In this document: positions 7,034 through 14,906 of the stretch, in pieces | Position numbering within the stretch: position 1 is the stretch's first letter | Layout of the letters: every line of letters begins with the position of its first letter | Source of the DNA: Syntrophomonas sp. | GTDB lineage: Bacteria > Bacillota > Syntrophomonadia > Syntrophomonadales > Syntrophomonadaceae | Direction of reading: 5' to 3' | NCBI GenBank assembly: GCA_028693695.1 | Contig: JAQUUV010000009.1 | Coordinates: 8,626-25,839 of the forward strand | Length of the DNA: 17,214 nt | Translations under genes and position numbers: made by a program | Notes under the pieces: generated by a model | Told to the model about the DNA's origin: nothing | Database searches by the model: none | The model's input: the letters and a program-made list of their open reading frames with translations, nothing else

Positions 7034-8212
7034 TTATCTCTGTTCTTGCCACTTTCCTTTACCACATAGAGCCACACTGATATCATAAGCCTGATCCGTG
7101 ACAATAGGAATGTTTTTGGAGATGAATGTCTGTATATCCCGTAGATAGGGCTTTTCCTCCCTGTCACAAAAAGACAATGCCGTTCCGCCCAATCCTGCCC
7201 GGCCGGTTCTGCCTATCCGATGTACATAAGTCTCTGGTACATTGGGCAGGTCGAAATTTATAACATGGGACAACTCCTGAACATCGATTCCCCGGGAGGC
7301 TATATCGGTGGCTATCAGTACCCTGGTACGTTTTAACTTGAAATCGTTTAGAGCCAACTGCCGAGCCCCCTGTGATTTATTCCCATGGATTGCCTGGGCA
7401 GTGATACTGGCTTTGGCCAGAGCTTTGACTACTTTATCAGCTCCATGCTTGGTCCGGGTAAATACCAGCGCAGAATCGATGGACCTGTTATTTAACAGCT
7501 GTATAAGCAAAGACGTTTTGTCCTTCTGATCTACGAAATAAACGGCTTGCTCAATGCTGTCAACCGTGGAAGAAGGGGGAGTCACTGCAACCCTAACCGG
7601 CTTTTTCAAAATGACATCTACCAGACTGGTAATTTCCGCCGGCATAGTCGCAGAAAACAACAGGGTTTGCCTTTTTACAGGCAACCGCGCTATTATTTTT
7701 TTCATATCATGGGAAAATCCCATATCAAGCATACGATCAGCTTCGTCAAGGACAAACATCTTTATATGGTCCAGCCTGATATGCTTCTGGTTCATCAGAT
7801 CCAGCAGCCGGCCTGGAGTAGCCACCAGGATATCAACTCCCGCTCTTAATGCATTTGTTTGGGAATATTGTGACACCCCGCCAAAAATCACAGTATGCTT
7901 GAGTCCGGTGTATTTACCGTAAGCGGCCATACTTTCGCCGATTTGAACTGCCAACTCCCGGGTAGGAGTTAATATTAAGGCTTTAATTGTGCGCAGCCCT
8001 CTTACATTTGACTTGTCTTTGTATAGATTCTGCAATATGGGAACAGCGAACGCAGCTGTCTTGCCCGTACCAGTTTGCGCGCAACCGACCAGGTCCTTGC
8101 CCTCAAGAATAACTGGTATGGCCTTTTCCTGTATAGGCGTAGGTATGGTATATCCTTCAGCTTTTAAAGCCTTCAGGATAGGTGTAATAATTCTTAGTTC
8201 ATCAAAATTCAA
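7034..8212 (-). CDS. rhlE: DEAD-box RNA helicase, RhlE-type
   Basis: ATP-dependent RNA helicase of 392 residues with a bare two-domain core. Walker A is AQTGTGKT (45-52), followed by TPTRELA (about 82-88), TPGR (132-135), DEAD (156-159), SAT (187-189) and HRIGRTGR near 330. The start MNFDEL and the Q-motif YTIPTPIQ fit the RhlE group. The C-terminus stops soon after the core (GKGKWQEQR), without the long basic tail of many RhlE proteins and without a DbpA domain, so its RNA target is unknown. The start is a TTG at 8212 with AAGGAGAG eight bases upstream. RhlE-type helicases act in ribosome maturation and RNA decay, often at low temperature. A hairpin with U-run lies about 90 bases upstream of the start. 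Confidence 0.92.
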   Translation of the reverse strand: MNFDELRIITPILKALKAEGYTIPTPIQEKAIPVILEGKDLVGCAQTGTGKTAAFAVPILQNLYKDKSNVRGLRTIKALILTPTRELAVQIGESMAAYGKYTGLKHTVIFGGVSQYSQTNALRAGVDILVATPGRLLDLMNQKHIRLDHIKMFVLDEADRMLDMGFSHDMKKIIARLPVKRQTLLFSATMPAEITSLVDVILKKPVRVAVTPPSSTVDSIEQAVYFVDQKDKTSLLIQLLNNRSIDSALVFTRTKHGADKVVKALAKASITAQAIHGNKSQGARQLALNDFKLKRTRVLIATDIASRGIDVQELSHVINFDLPNVPETYVHRIGRTGRAGLGGTALSFCDREEKPYLRDIQTFISKNIPIVTDQAYDISVALCGKGKWQEQR

Positions 8213-8297
8213 AATGTTCTCTCCTTAAAAGTGTCGAGCCTCTGCTCTTATTATTTGTTTATCTGCTGGTAAGTCTGGCTTTTTCGCCCTGTAAATA

Positions 8298-8340
8298 TAA
8301 AAAGAGCGGTCAACTCATAATTAATTGAGTTTCCTGCTCT
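8298..8340 (-). terminator. Hairpin plus U-run in the rhlE-like leader region
   Basis: AGAGCGGTCAACTCA (8303-8317) pairs with TGAGTTTCCTGCTCT (8326-8340) with only two mismatches and one G-U pair; the 8-base centre TAATTAAT is itself palindromic. Read on the minus strand the stem is followed directly by UUUUU. It may end transcription from the lipoprotein gene at 8537-8872, or act as an attenuator if the helicase promoter lies upstream of it. The rest of 8213-8536 shows no coding signal. Confidence 0.6.
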
Positions 8341-8536
8341 ATAGGCCCATATGCTTTATGCTAATATTTGCAGTTTAAAAACAAAATTACCTTTCGATCA
8401 TATCACATTCATAGAAATATAGCAAAACCATGGAGATACTAGGAAGCAACTATAAAAATTACCCACGCAAGCTATTTCGGTATCAAATATGGCTGAAGCA
8501 GCGATTTAGCTTTTGTGTACATTTAACGCACTCTTA

Positions 8537-8872
8537 TTATTTGCTGAGAGTGCCAACTTTGGGTAATTTATTCAAATCTTCCATACCCTTACCGGATTGA
8601 TGTGGTGATTTGCTCATAAGTGTAGTTACATCGGTCCCGGCAACAGATTCAGCGCAATCTTTATGTACACCGTTCACAAAATCTTTTGAGTTGGATACAT
8701 CATAGACAACCCCGTTTGCAGCAATATATGCCGGGCTATCATTTTTCCCATTGTATTTTGACAATTCTTCTACGGTAAAAACCTTTTGACTTGCGCTTTG
8801 ATTTGAGCTGCAGCCGGCAACTGTTATAACCATTAGTAGAAGGACTAAAACAACCGCAAATTTTCTTTTCAT
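8537..8872 (-). CDS. Lipoprotein with cytochrome-b5-like domain
   Basis: A 111-residue protein with a lipoprotein signal: basic start, hydrophobic stretch (residues 5-18) and lipobox VAGC with the acylated Cys at 21. It should be exported and tethered to the outer face of the membrane. The rest is a small cytochrome-b5-like heme/steroid-binding domain: FTVEELSKYNGK at 32-43, PAYIAANGVVYDVS at 47-60, and a histidine-bearing loop NGVHKDC. His70 and His91 are the candidate heme ligands. Similar small b5-domain proteins occur in anaerobic Firmicutes, some as lipoproteins, with no well-established role; electron transfer or ligand binding at the cell surface is an inference. The ATG at 8872 has GAGAGGAA upstream. 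The gene seems to be its own unit. Confidence 0.8.
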   Translation of the reverse strand: MKRKFAVVLVLLLMVITVAGCSSNQSASQKVFTVEELSKYNGKNDSPAYIAANGVVYDVSNSKDFVNGVHKDCAESVAGTDVTTLMSKSPHQSGKGMEDLNKLPKVGTLSK

Positions 8873-9072
8873 ATGATCTTCCTCTCATATTATTTTGTAG
8901 GTTCCCTTAGTTTCCTTATTCAAGAACTACATGAAAATAGTATAGACTTGTGAAGCCCGTACTTGACACTGTTTTTAGACTCTGGTTAATGTTTTATATT
9001 CTATCCTTAATAATGTTTTCCTTCCTTAATTTGGGTTATTTTTATGTAAAATTCTATGCCCTCATTACGATA

Positions 9073-11613
9073 CTATTCTGCCTCCCGGAGCCGCTCCACG
9101 ATACTTTGCTTGTCAGTCATGGCATACGATACCAAAGGAATCATCACCCCTAGCACCAGCAGGAAAGGCAGCACGATTAAAAGCGGCCACAGAATAAAAT
9201 GATAACTGACAAACCACAGCAGACCACAGAAGGATTTAACAATCAATAGTGAAAATACCGTGCCGAAAACGAGCGCAAGCACACACGTGGCAAGCGTATA
9301 ATAGAAGCCTTCAAACATCAGCATCCTGCGCAGTTGCTTCCGGGTCATGCCTATGCTTTGCAGCATAGCAAATTCCTGGCGCCGGGTCAAAATGCTGGTG
9401 AGAATGGCATTGACAAAATTCAGAATGCCAATCAGCCCGATGATGAAGCTGAGTGCGCCGCCAATCATGACAACGGTAAGCTGCAAACTGGAAAACTCCT
9501 TGAGGGAGGTAAACTTCGAGGTGTAATTCATGACCGGCTCCATCGAATCGGTATAGCTCTGCAAAAAGCGTTCCATAGCCGCTTCCTGATCGTCGGCAAC
9601 ATTGAAGGCATAGCTCATGATGGCAGGCTGCATTACCATTGTTTTGTAGATATCCGCTGGGAGATAGAAGTTATAGTCCCAGCCGCAACGGTCTGAATTG
9701 GAATATTGTTTGACAGCCACATGACCCAGCACGATAAACTCCTTTGTCGTGTACTCCCTGCCAGCAAATGTTTCCGACGTCCCCTTGTAGTTATGAAGCG
9801 TGACCGTTTCGCCCACCGCAAAATGAATGCTGTCCATTTCCGGCACGCCGTTATCATCTAACTTAACACCTTCCATGATGTACTTACCTGTGGCCAGCTT
9901 GGCAAAATCAAGTACGCCGTCGATCAGTTCCAGCCGGTGAAGAGGCAGATCCTCAAGACCATAGACTGCAGCCATGAAGTCGCCGTAGGAGTTGATGTTA
10001 TAACCCTGGGTGGTGTTCTTTTCGTCTTCTGATGCAAACAGTTCCTCCCTGCCACCGTACAGGCGCCCACCCTCTTCAAATCCGGGCTGCGCTTCCACCA
10101 CCTGAATCATGCTCTCACTGGTTTGGTTTTCGGGACCGATAAAGTCATTTTGAAAGTAGTCGGCATGGGCAATCAGAAAATCGGTGTCCACAAATTTGGA
10201 GAGGAACTTATCCATATCAATGCTCTGAGACAGCGTAAACACCGTATTCAGCAGCACAAGGCTCAGTGACAAGCTGATGACGACCAGAACGGTGCGTCTT
10301 TTGTTGCGTCCTAAATTGGCCAGGGCCATACGGGGCATTTTCCCGCCGGCGGTGGATTTTTTCAGTTTAGAGTTCTGCTTGGTATTTCCGTCCGTATACC
10401 GCACTGCCTCCACCGGTGAGACAGCGGCGGCTATCCTGCCTGGCTTAAAGGTGCTGATGAGCACGGTAACCAAGGCGAACAACGCCGAGCCGATGAATAT
10501 CAACGGGCTGGGCGAGACAGACACCGCACTTACGGCATAGGTGGAATTGTTCATAATGAGGGGAACCAGAGATTTGCCGGTAAAAAAACCTGCAATTAGT
10601 CCGATTGGAATTCCTATGGCGGAAAGTATCAGTGCCTGTCTGCGGATAATCCGGCGGATCTGAGTCCCGGTTGTCCCGATGGTTTTTAGGAGGCCATAAA
10701 AACGGATATCCTTCATGACGGAAATCTGAAAAATGTTATAAATAATGAGATAACCGGTGAATACGATTAACAACAAACCGCAAAGCAGCGCAATCAGCGT
10801 GCCCGCGTCCATACCAAAGTTTGTGGAAAGGTACGACCAGTTCACATTATGCTCCAGATAATTAGGAGCGTTTTCATCTATAGAATAACCCCTGTCGGTA
10901 ATTACCTTGGTGAGTTTGCCCTCTAAATCCATACTGTTGCCGAACATGATATAAGCTTTGATGACCCCTGTCAGAGAATTATCCTGTTTATAAGTATTTT
11001 GCAGTTCATCCAAATGGATATCTAAATAGGAACGTGAGGCAAAGATTAACCCGATGTTAAAGACGGGATCGCTCTCCCACCAGCCTGCCAGGACGAAATC
11101 GCGCTGTATTTCCTCCCCCCTGATGTTAAGCGTCAGGGTAAGGGGTGCGCCTACCTCCAAGGGGACCCCCATCAGCTGCAAGGTCTTAGTGTCAGCAATC
11201 ACTTCGTTTTCAGCCACAGGTTTATGTCCGCTAGTGGGCTCACAAAATCCAAACTTCAGTCCCACATCATCATAATACCAAAATTCCGCACGGCGCTTCA
11301 AAAACTCTTCGTTTTCCACATCGTCGCTTAACATACGGTTATAGGCAATTTCTTTAATGAGCGGATGTTCTTTAACATCTTCAAATTCCTGATCGGTAAT
11401 ATACTTTAAGACAGCGTGACCGGAGCTGCCTGCCTGCCGCATCGTGGCTTGTTGGATACTCTCCACCGTACCCATCCCCATCGTAAAAAGTGTAGTAAAG
11501 AGCACAGTCGTCAGCGCAATGGCCATGATGGCAATCAGGTTTCGGGATTTATTGGCTCGAAAGCTCTTGTCAGCCAAATTGCGAATCGCTTTTTGGTTCT
11601 TCACCTTGATCAT
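9073..11613 (-). CDS. ABC transporter permease, duplicated FtsX/MacB type
   Basis: An 846-residue membrane protein with two FtsX-like halves. Half one has a helix at about 26-48, an outside domain of roughly 220 residues, then helices at about 270-296, 327-347 and 369-389. Half two begins with a helix at about 439-461, has a second large outside domain, and ends with three helices in the last 135 residues. Each half has the KxLK-IG/LQSIGMT-type coupling segment (LLKTIGTTGTQIRR at 308-321; MLQSIGMTRKQLRR in half two). The start ATG overlaps the stop of the ATPase gene by four bases (ATGA), so the two are co-translated. Such transporters in Firmicutes extrude peptides or lipoprotein-related substrates or give antimicrobial-peptide resistance; the eight-helix plan differs from the ten-helix BceB plan. 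Substrate unknown. Confidence 0.88.
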   Translation of the reverse strand: MIKVKNQKAIRNLADKSFRANKSRNLIAIMAIALTTVLFTTLFTMGMGTVESIQQATMRQAGSSGHAVLKYITDQEFEDVKEHPLIKEIAYNRMLSDDVENEEFLKRRAEFWYYDDVGLKFGFCEPTSGHKPVAENEVIADTKTLQLMGVPLEVGAPLTLTLNIRGEEIQRDFVLAGWWESDPVFNIGLIFASRSYLDIHLDELQNTYKQDNSLTGVIKAYIMFGNSMDLEGKLTKVITDRGYSIDENAPNYLEHNVNWSYLSTNFGMDAGTLIALLCGLLLIVFTGYLIIYNIFQISVMKDIRFYGLLKTIGTTGTQIRRIIRRQALILSAIGIPIGLIAGFFTGKSLVPLIMNNSTYAVSAVSVSPSPLIFIGSALFALVTVLISTFKPGRIAAAVSPVEAVRYTDGNTKQNSKLKKSTAGGKMPRMALANLGRNKRRTVLVVISLSLSLVLLNTVFTLSQSIDMDKFLSKFVDTDFLIAHADYFQNDFIGPENQTSESMIQVVEAQPGFEEGGRLYGGREELFASEDEKNTTQGYNINSYGDFMAAVYGLEDLPLHRLELIDGVLDFAKLATGKYIMEGVKLDDNGVPEMDSIHFAVGETVTLHNYKGTSETFAGREYTTKEFIVLGHVAVKQYSNSDRCGWDYNFYLPADIYKTMVMQPAIMSYAFNVADDQEAAMERFLQSYTDSMEPVMNYTSKFTSLKEFSSLQLTVVMIGGALSFIIGLIGILNFVNAILTSILTRRQEFAMLQSIGMTRKQLRRMLMFEGFYYTLATCVLALVFGTVFSLLIVKSFCGLLWFVSYHFILWPLLIVLPFLLVLGVMIPLVSYAMTDKQSIVERLREAE

Positions 11614-12287
11614 TGGCCTTCACCACCCACGATTTTTCCGTCCTCAAGGCGGATGATGCGGTCTGCCAACTGGGCAATTTCCTCGTTATGTGTAATCATG
11701 ACAATGGTCTGGCTGAACTTTTCGCTGGTGACCTTTAACAGCCCCAGAACATCCTGGCTGGTTTTGCTGTCAAGATTTCCGGTCGGCTCATCGGCAAGAA
11801 TAATGGCAGGCTTAGCGGCTAGGGCACGGGCAATGGCCACACGCTGCTGCTGACCGCCGGAGAGATTATTCGGCAGATTATGAACTTTACTTTCTAAACC
11901 AAGTGTTTTGATGATTTGATTCAAGTATTCAGTGTCCGGCTCGTTGCCATCCAGTTGGATGGGTAACACAATGTTTTCATACACATTGAGCACCGGCACA
12001 AGATTATAATTCTGAAACACAAAGCCGATTTTTCTGCGGCGAAAAATCGTCAGTTCTTCGTCTTTCAGCAAAAAGATTTGCTTGCCATCAACGCTGACTG
12101 TGCCGCTGCTTGGACGGTCAAGCCCGCCCAGCATATGGAGAAGGGTAGACTTGCCGCTGCCGGATGTACCGACGATGGCCACAAACTCCCCGTTCTCCAC
12201 GGTGAAGTCTACACCGTCTAACGCTTTGACCGTTGTATCCCCGCTGCCGTAGTATTTTTTCAGGTTCGTTGTTTCCAGTATTGTCAT
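11610..12287 (-). CDS. ABC transporter ATP-binding protein (MacB/LolD/BceA type)
   Basis: A 225-residue ATPase that powers the adjoining FtsX-type permease. Motifs are complete: Walker A GTSGSGKST (40-48), Q-loop FQN (91-93), signature LSGGQQQR (142-149), Walker B IILADEPT (162-169) and H-loop His200. The ATG at 12287 is chosen because GGAGGG lies seven bases upstream and the protein then starts MTILETTNLKKYYG as in the family; reading back to 12365 adds 26 residues that do not look like this family and would cover the promoter. It overlaps the permease start by four bases. Its promoter at 12340-12382 carries operator-like repeats for the upstream response regulator. Confidence 0.93.
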   Translation of the reverse strand: MTILETTNLKKYYGSGDTTVKALDGVDFTVENGEFVAIVGTSGSGKSTLLHMLGGLDRPSSGTVSVDGKQIFLLKDEELTIFRRRKIGFVFQNYNLVPVLNVYENIVLPIQLDGNEPDTEYLNQIIKTLGLESKVHNLPNNLSGGQQQRVAIARALAAKPAIILADEPTGNLDSKTSQDVLGLLKVTSEKFSQTIVMITHNEEIAQLADRIIRLEDGKIVGGEGQ

Positions 12288-12339
12288 TTTGTTTCCCTCC
12301 AAAAGAAAATAGTCTGTATCGCAGTTGCCCACAATACTG

Positions 12340-12382
12340 ACTATACCAAACCAATCTTTCCACAATCTTTCTGAAATCTAAC
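12340..12382 (-). promoter_or_regulatory. ABC operon promoter with three 11-bp-spaced half-sites
   Basis: On the minus strand a -10 TATAGT (12345-12340) is preceded at the correct distance not by a consensus -35 but by direct repeats: GAAAGATTG at 12360-12352, GAAAGATTG at 12371-12363, and a weaker GTTAGATTT at 12382-12374 (six of nine matches). The spacing is exactly 11 bp, one helical turn, as used by tandem OmpR-family regulators. The repeats begin in the gap after the kinase gene, whose stop codon is at 12396. The natural ligand is response regulator 1, encoded just upstream in the same direction. Confidence 0.65.
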
Positions 12383-12395
12383 AGTTTTGCAAGAT

Positions 12396-13313
12396 TTACT
12401 TTTCCCTGGGCAAAAAAATTGAAAAGGTAGAACCACTACCAGGTTGCGATGACACCTTAATATAGCCGCCCTCAGCTGAAACGATCTCTCTGGCCAAAAA
12501 AAGCCCCAGGCCAACGCCTTCTTGATTGACCGCGGCCCCCGAGCGGTAGAAACGGGTGAATATTTTGCTTTGTTCCTCCTCGGCAATCCCCATCCCATTG
12601 TCGGTAATATCAATACGGCAGAACAGCTCATAGGGTAGGACTTTTAAGGTAATACTCCCGCCACTTGCGGTGTATTTTATGGCATTATCCAGAATATTAT
12701 AAACTGCTTCGATCGTCCATTTCAGGTCAAAATAGGCGCTGCTCTGTGTATCTTCCAGGACAACAAAAATACCCTTGGCTTCCGCCTTTGGCCTGATTTG
12801 TTCCCGCGCTTCGTCCAGTAACCTTTGTAGGGCTTCCGGTTTAGGTAAAACCGTAATAATACCCGTTTCCAGACGTGATGTTTTCACCAAAGCACTGATG
12901 AGGAAATTCAGCTTTTCCGCCTGCGCAGACAAGGCTTGCACACAAACGGTACAGTCCTCAGGCAATTCGTGTTCACTGAGCAGCTGTGAATAGAGTAGGA
13001 TATTGGCAATGGGCGTTTTGGTCTGATGAGAAATGTCAGAGATCAGCCCTTTTATTTTATCCTTTTCCGCCAGCAGATTCTGGGAAGATACCGCACAGAT
13101 AGAAAGATAACGGGCCAGCTTAGCTTCCACCGCGGACAAAGCAGATTCATCAAAAACACCTTGGGCAAAGCTGCCGTTTATAGCTGTGTCCAACATATCC
13201 GCAATCTTTTTAAGCGTTTTCTTGGTCCTTTGGTGGTAAAAGATAATCACAATCGCAGCCACGAATACCGCGGCAATGGCAATCCCGATACAGGCGTAAT
13301 CAAGCGTATTCAT
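12396..13313 (-). CDS. Sensor histidine kinase 1
   Basis: A 305-residue kinase, short for the class. A single N-terminal membrane helix (about residues 6-26) is followed by a linker and the DHp domain with the phospho-acceptor in SDISHQTKTP (His96). The HATPase domain has N-box NILDNAIKYT (Asn206, Asn210), DNGMG (238-242) and GVGLGL (266-271). There is almost no extracellular part and no HAMP or PAS domain, so the stimulus must be sensed in the membrane or through a partner, as in kinases linked to peptide-sensing ABC exporters. The start ATG at 13313 is one base after the stop of response regulator 1, so the pair is translationally coupled. The ABC genes follow after a regulated promoter. 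Confidence 0.92.
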   Translation of the reverse strand: MNTLDYACIGIAIAAVFVAAIVIIFYHQRTKKTLKKIADMLDTAINGSFAQGVFDESALSAVEAKLARYLSICAVSSQNLLAEKDKIKGLISDISHQTKTPIANILLYSQLLSEHELPEDCTVCVQALSAQAEKLNFLISALVKTSRLETGIITVLPKPEALQRLLDEAREQIRPKAEAKGIFVVLEDTQSSAYFDLKWTIEAVYNILDNAIKYTASGGSITLKVLPYELFCRIDITDNGMGIAEEEQSKIFTRFYRSGAAVNQEGVGLGLFLAREIVSAEGGYIKVSSQPGSGSTFSIFLPREK

Positions 13314-13314
13314 A

Positions 13315-13992
13315 TCACTTTACCGCCCAGGTGTAGCCGATGCCATAGACCGTTTTGATATAGTGCGGCGCAGACGGAAGTTTTTCCAATTTATCACGCA
13401 GTCTTTTTATGGTAACAGACAGGGCATTTTCGTCAACATATGCTGCCCCGTCTGTCCAAATCCTGTCCACCAAATCTGAACGGGAAATGATTTTTCCTCT
13501 GTTTTCTATCAAGACCCGGAGCAATTTCTGCTCGGTTTTGCTGAGTTCAATGAGTTTGCCATCCCTCAAAAACTCCATCTTTTCAAAGGAAAAGGAAAAC
13601 GCATCAATCTGTACGCTATCGGAAAGTTGCTGTCTGCCCTTTCTCAGTTGGACGCCTACCCTTGCCCTCAGCACCATCAGGCTGAAAGGTTTTGTGATGT
13701 AGTCATCCGCACCAAGTTCAAAACCTGTTACAATATCCGTTTCCAAATCATTGGCGGTCAGGACAATTACAGGCAAGGCCAACGTCCGCCGAACCTCAGC
13801 TAAAAGGTCAAGACCATTGCCATCCGGTAAATTGACATCTAAGATCACCAAATCAAAGACGTTGTCTCTCAGCTGTTGCTTGGCGGCAGCAATATCATAC
13901 GCCTGCACAAAAGTAGAGTGATCATCTTTTAGAGCAAGGACAATGCCGTTGCTTAGGGCGGTATCATCCTCGACGATTAAAATGCGATTCAT
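13315..13992 (-). CDS. OmpR-family response regulator 1
   Basis: A 225-residue two-domain regulator. The receiver domain has acidic pair Glu8-Asp9-Asp10, phospho-acceptor Asp52 (VILDVNLPDGNG), Thr79 and Lys101 (ITKPF). The C-terminal winged helix is of the OmpR/PhoB type (LSKTEQKLLRVLIENRG, then VTIKRLRDKLE and VYGIGYTW). The start is set at the ATG at 13992, giving the canonical MNRILIVEDD. An ATG at 14007 adds five residues and would overlap the preceding pRiA4b-like gene by eight bases; neither has a strong ribosome binding site, which fits coupling to that gene. It is paired with kinase 1 one base downstream. Probable target: the repeats at 12352-12382. Confidence 0.93.
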   Translation of the reverse strand: MNRILIVEDDTALSNGIVLALKDDHSTFVQAYDIAAAKQQLRDNVFDLVILDVNLPDGNGLDLLAEVRRTLALPVIVLTANDLETDIVTGFELGADDYITKPFSLMVLRARVGVQLRKGRQQLSDSVQIDAFSFSFEKMEFLRDGKLIELSKTEQKLLRVLIENRGKIISRSDLVDRIWTDGAAYVDENALSVTIKRLRDKLEKLPSAPHYIKTVYGIGYTWAVK

Positions 13993-13999
13993 CACTTGA

Positions 14000-14677
14000 T
14001 TAATCATAACGACCGCCCGTATAACCGCAAACTCCTGATCTTGGAGAATTAACAATCGGCATAGACATTTCTTCTCCGCATTCATGTTTTTCCAAACAAG
14101 TATCACAAAGATAGCCTTTTCCGTCATAAATGCACTCGCAGCATATATTGGTCGCAGGACTTCCGCAATAAGAACACTCAATAATCGGCGGATTGTTTCT
14201 GGCCATCAATTTAGCCTTATTCTTTCTTTTCTTGCCGTTAAACTCCGCTACGACCTTCAGCTTCAAATTTGTAGTTGAACCAAAATCATACTCATGTTTA
14301 AACTGTTCACTCACTGTCAAAACGCTGCTCAATTTTGTATTCATGCTTCTTTCTCCAAATTCTCTATCAGCATATGATGAATACGTTTGTTTATCAATTA
14401 TGAATTGGCTCATATGACCGCAGCATTCCAGCCAAATGTCCCGCAAAAAACCATCCAGCACCTTCAAGGTCGTATTGGCGGGTATATCCACATAAATCCA
14501 ATATTCCGGGCTATATTGTCCTTGTATAAAAATACAATAATAGCTTTCGGTTTTTTCGATTTCTGCAGTTTCATATTCCGCCTTTCTGGGAATACAATTC
14601 TGAAGATGCTTGTTCATAGAACCCTTGCTGAAAAATCCGCCACAGCATAAACATTTGCCTTCAGTAGTTTTTGCCAT
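14000..14677 (-). CDS. pRiA4b ORF-3-like protein with cysteine-rich zinc motifs
   Basis: A 225-residue protein in three parts. Residues 9-28 form a small C-x2-C...H-x3-C finger (Cys9, Cys12, His24, Cys28). The middle (about 45-150) matches the pRiA4b ORF-3-like / IS1096 TnpR-like family: FLRDIWLECCGHMSQF and EYDFGSTTNLKLKV are its hallmark segments. Residues 168-200 hold a second cysteine cluster (C168, C171, C179, C180, C182, C191, C194, H198, C200), likely binding one or two zinc ions. The family has no established biochemical function and is often found near mobile DNA. The ATG at 14677 is preferred (GGGGGA upstream); an ATG at 14722 would add 15 residues. The stop lies seven bases before the regulator 1 start, so it is likely the first gene of that operon. 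Confidence 0.75.
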   Translation of the reverse strand: MAKTTEGKCLCCGGFFSKGSMNKHLQNCIPRKAEYETAEIEKTESYYCIFIQGQYSPEYWIYVDIPANTTLKVLDGFLRDIWLECCGHMSQFIIDKQTYSSYADREFGERSMNTKLSSVLTVSEQFKHEYDFGSTTNLKLKVVAEFNGKKRKNKAKLMARNNPPIIECSYCGSPATNICCECIYDGKGYLCDTCLEKHECGEEMSMPIVNSPRSGVCGYTGGRYD

Positions 14678-14906
14678 TTTTTTAGTCCCCCTTGTTATTA
14701 ATCTATTGATCTTCTTATCCATAAATTTTCTCTTCTATATTTGCCGTGATTTTCCTGCACTTATAGCCATCATTCTTTTTTATTTGCATATTCCGGAACA
14801 GTCTGCTTACTTTTAAAGAACGAATCCGTGCATTGCGGTTCATCCAGGCGGCCTTGAGGCTGAGGGACGAAAAAGTAAAGGTACTGGGTTTGATTCGCAA
14901 GACAAA

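Noticed and set aside
9001..9072. A terminator after the ABC permease gene
   Set aside because: I looked for a stem followed by a U-run on the minus strand and found none.
9633..9857. Overlapping short open frames inside the ABC permease gene
   Set aside because: Alternate-frame shadows of a long, well-supported coding sequence.
12288..12365. A 26-residue N-terminal extension of the ABC ATPase
   Set aside because: It would cover the promoter and operator repeats, is not family-like, and GGAGGG clearly marks the ATG at 12287.
13993..14181. A 63-residue N-terminal extension of response regulator 1
   Set aside because: It lies inside the preceding pRiA4b-like gene in another frame, and the receiver domain starts canonically at 13992.
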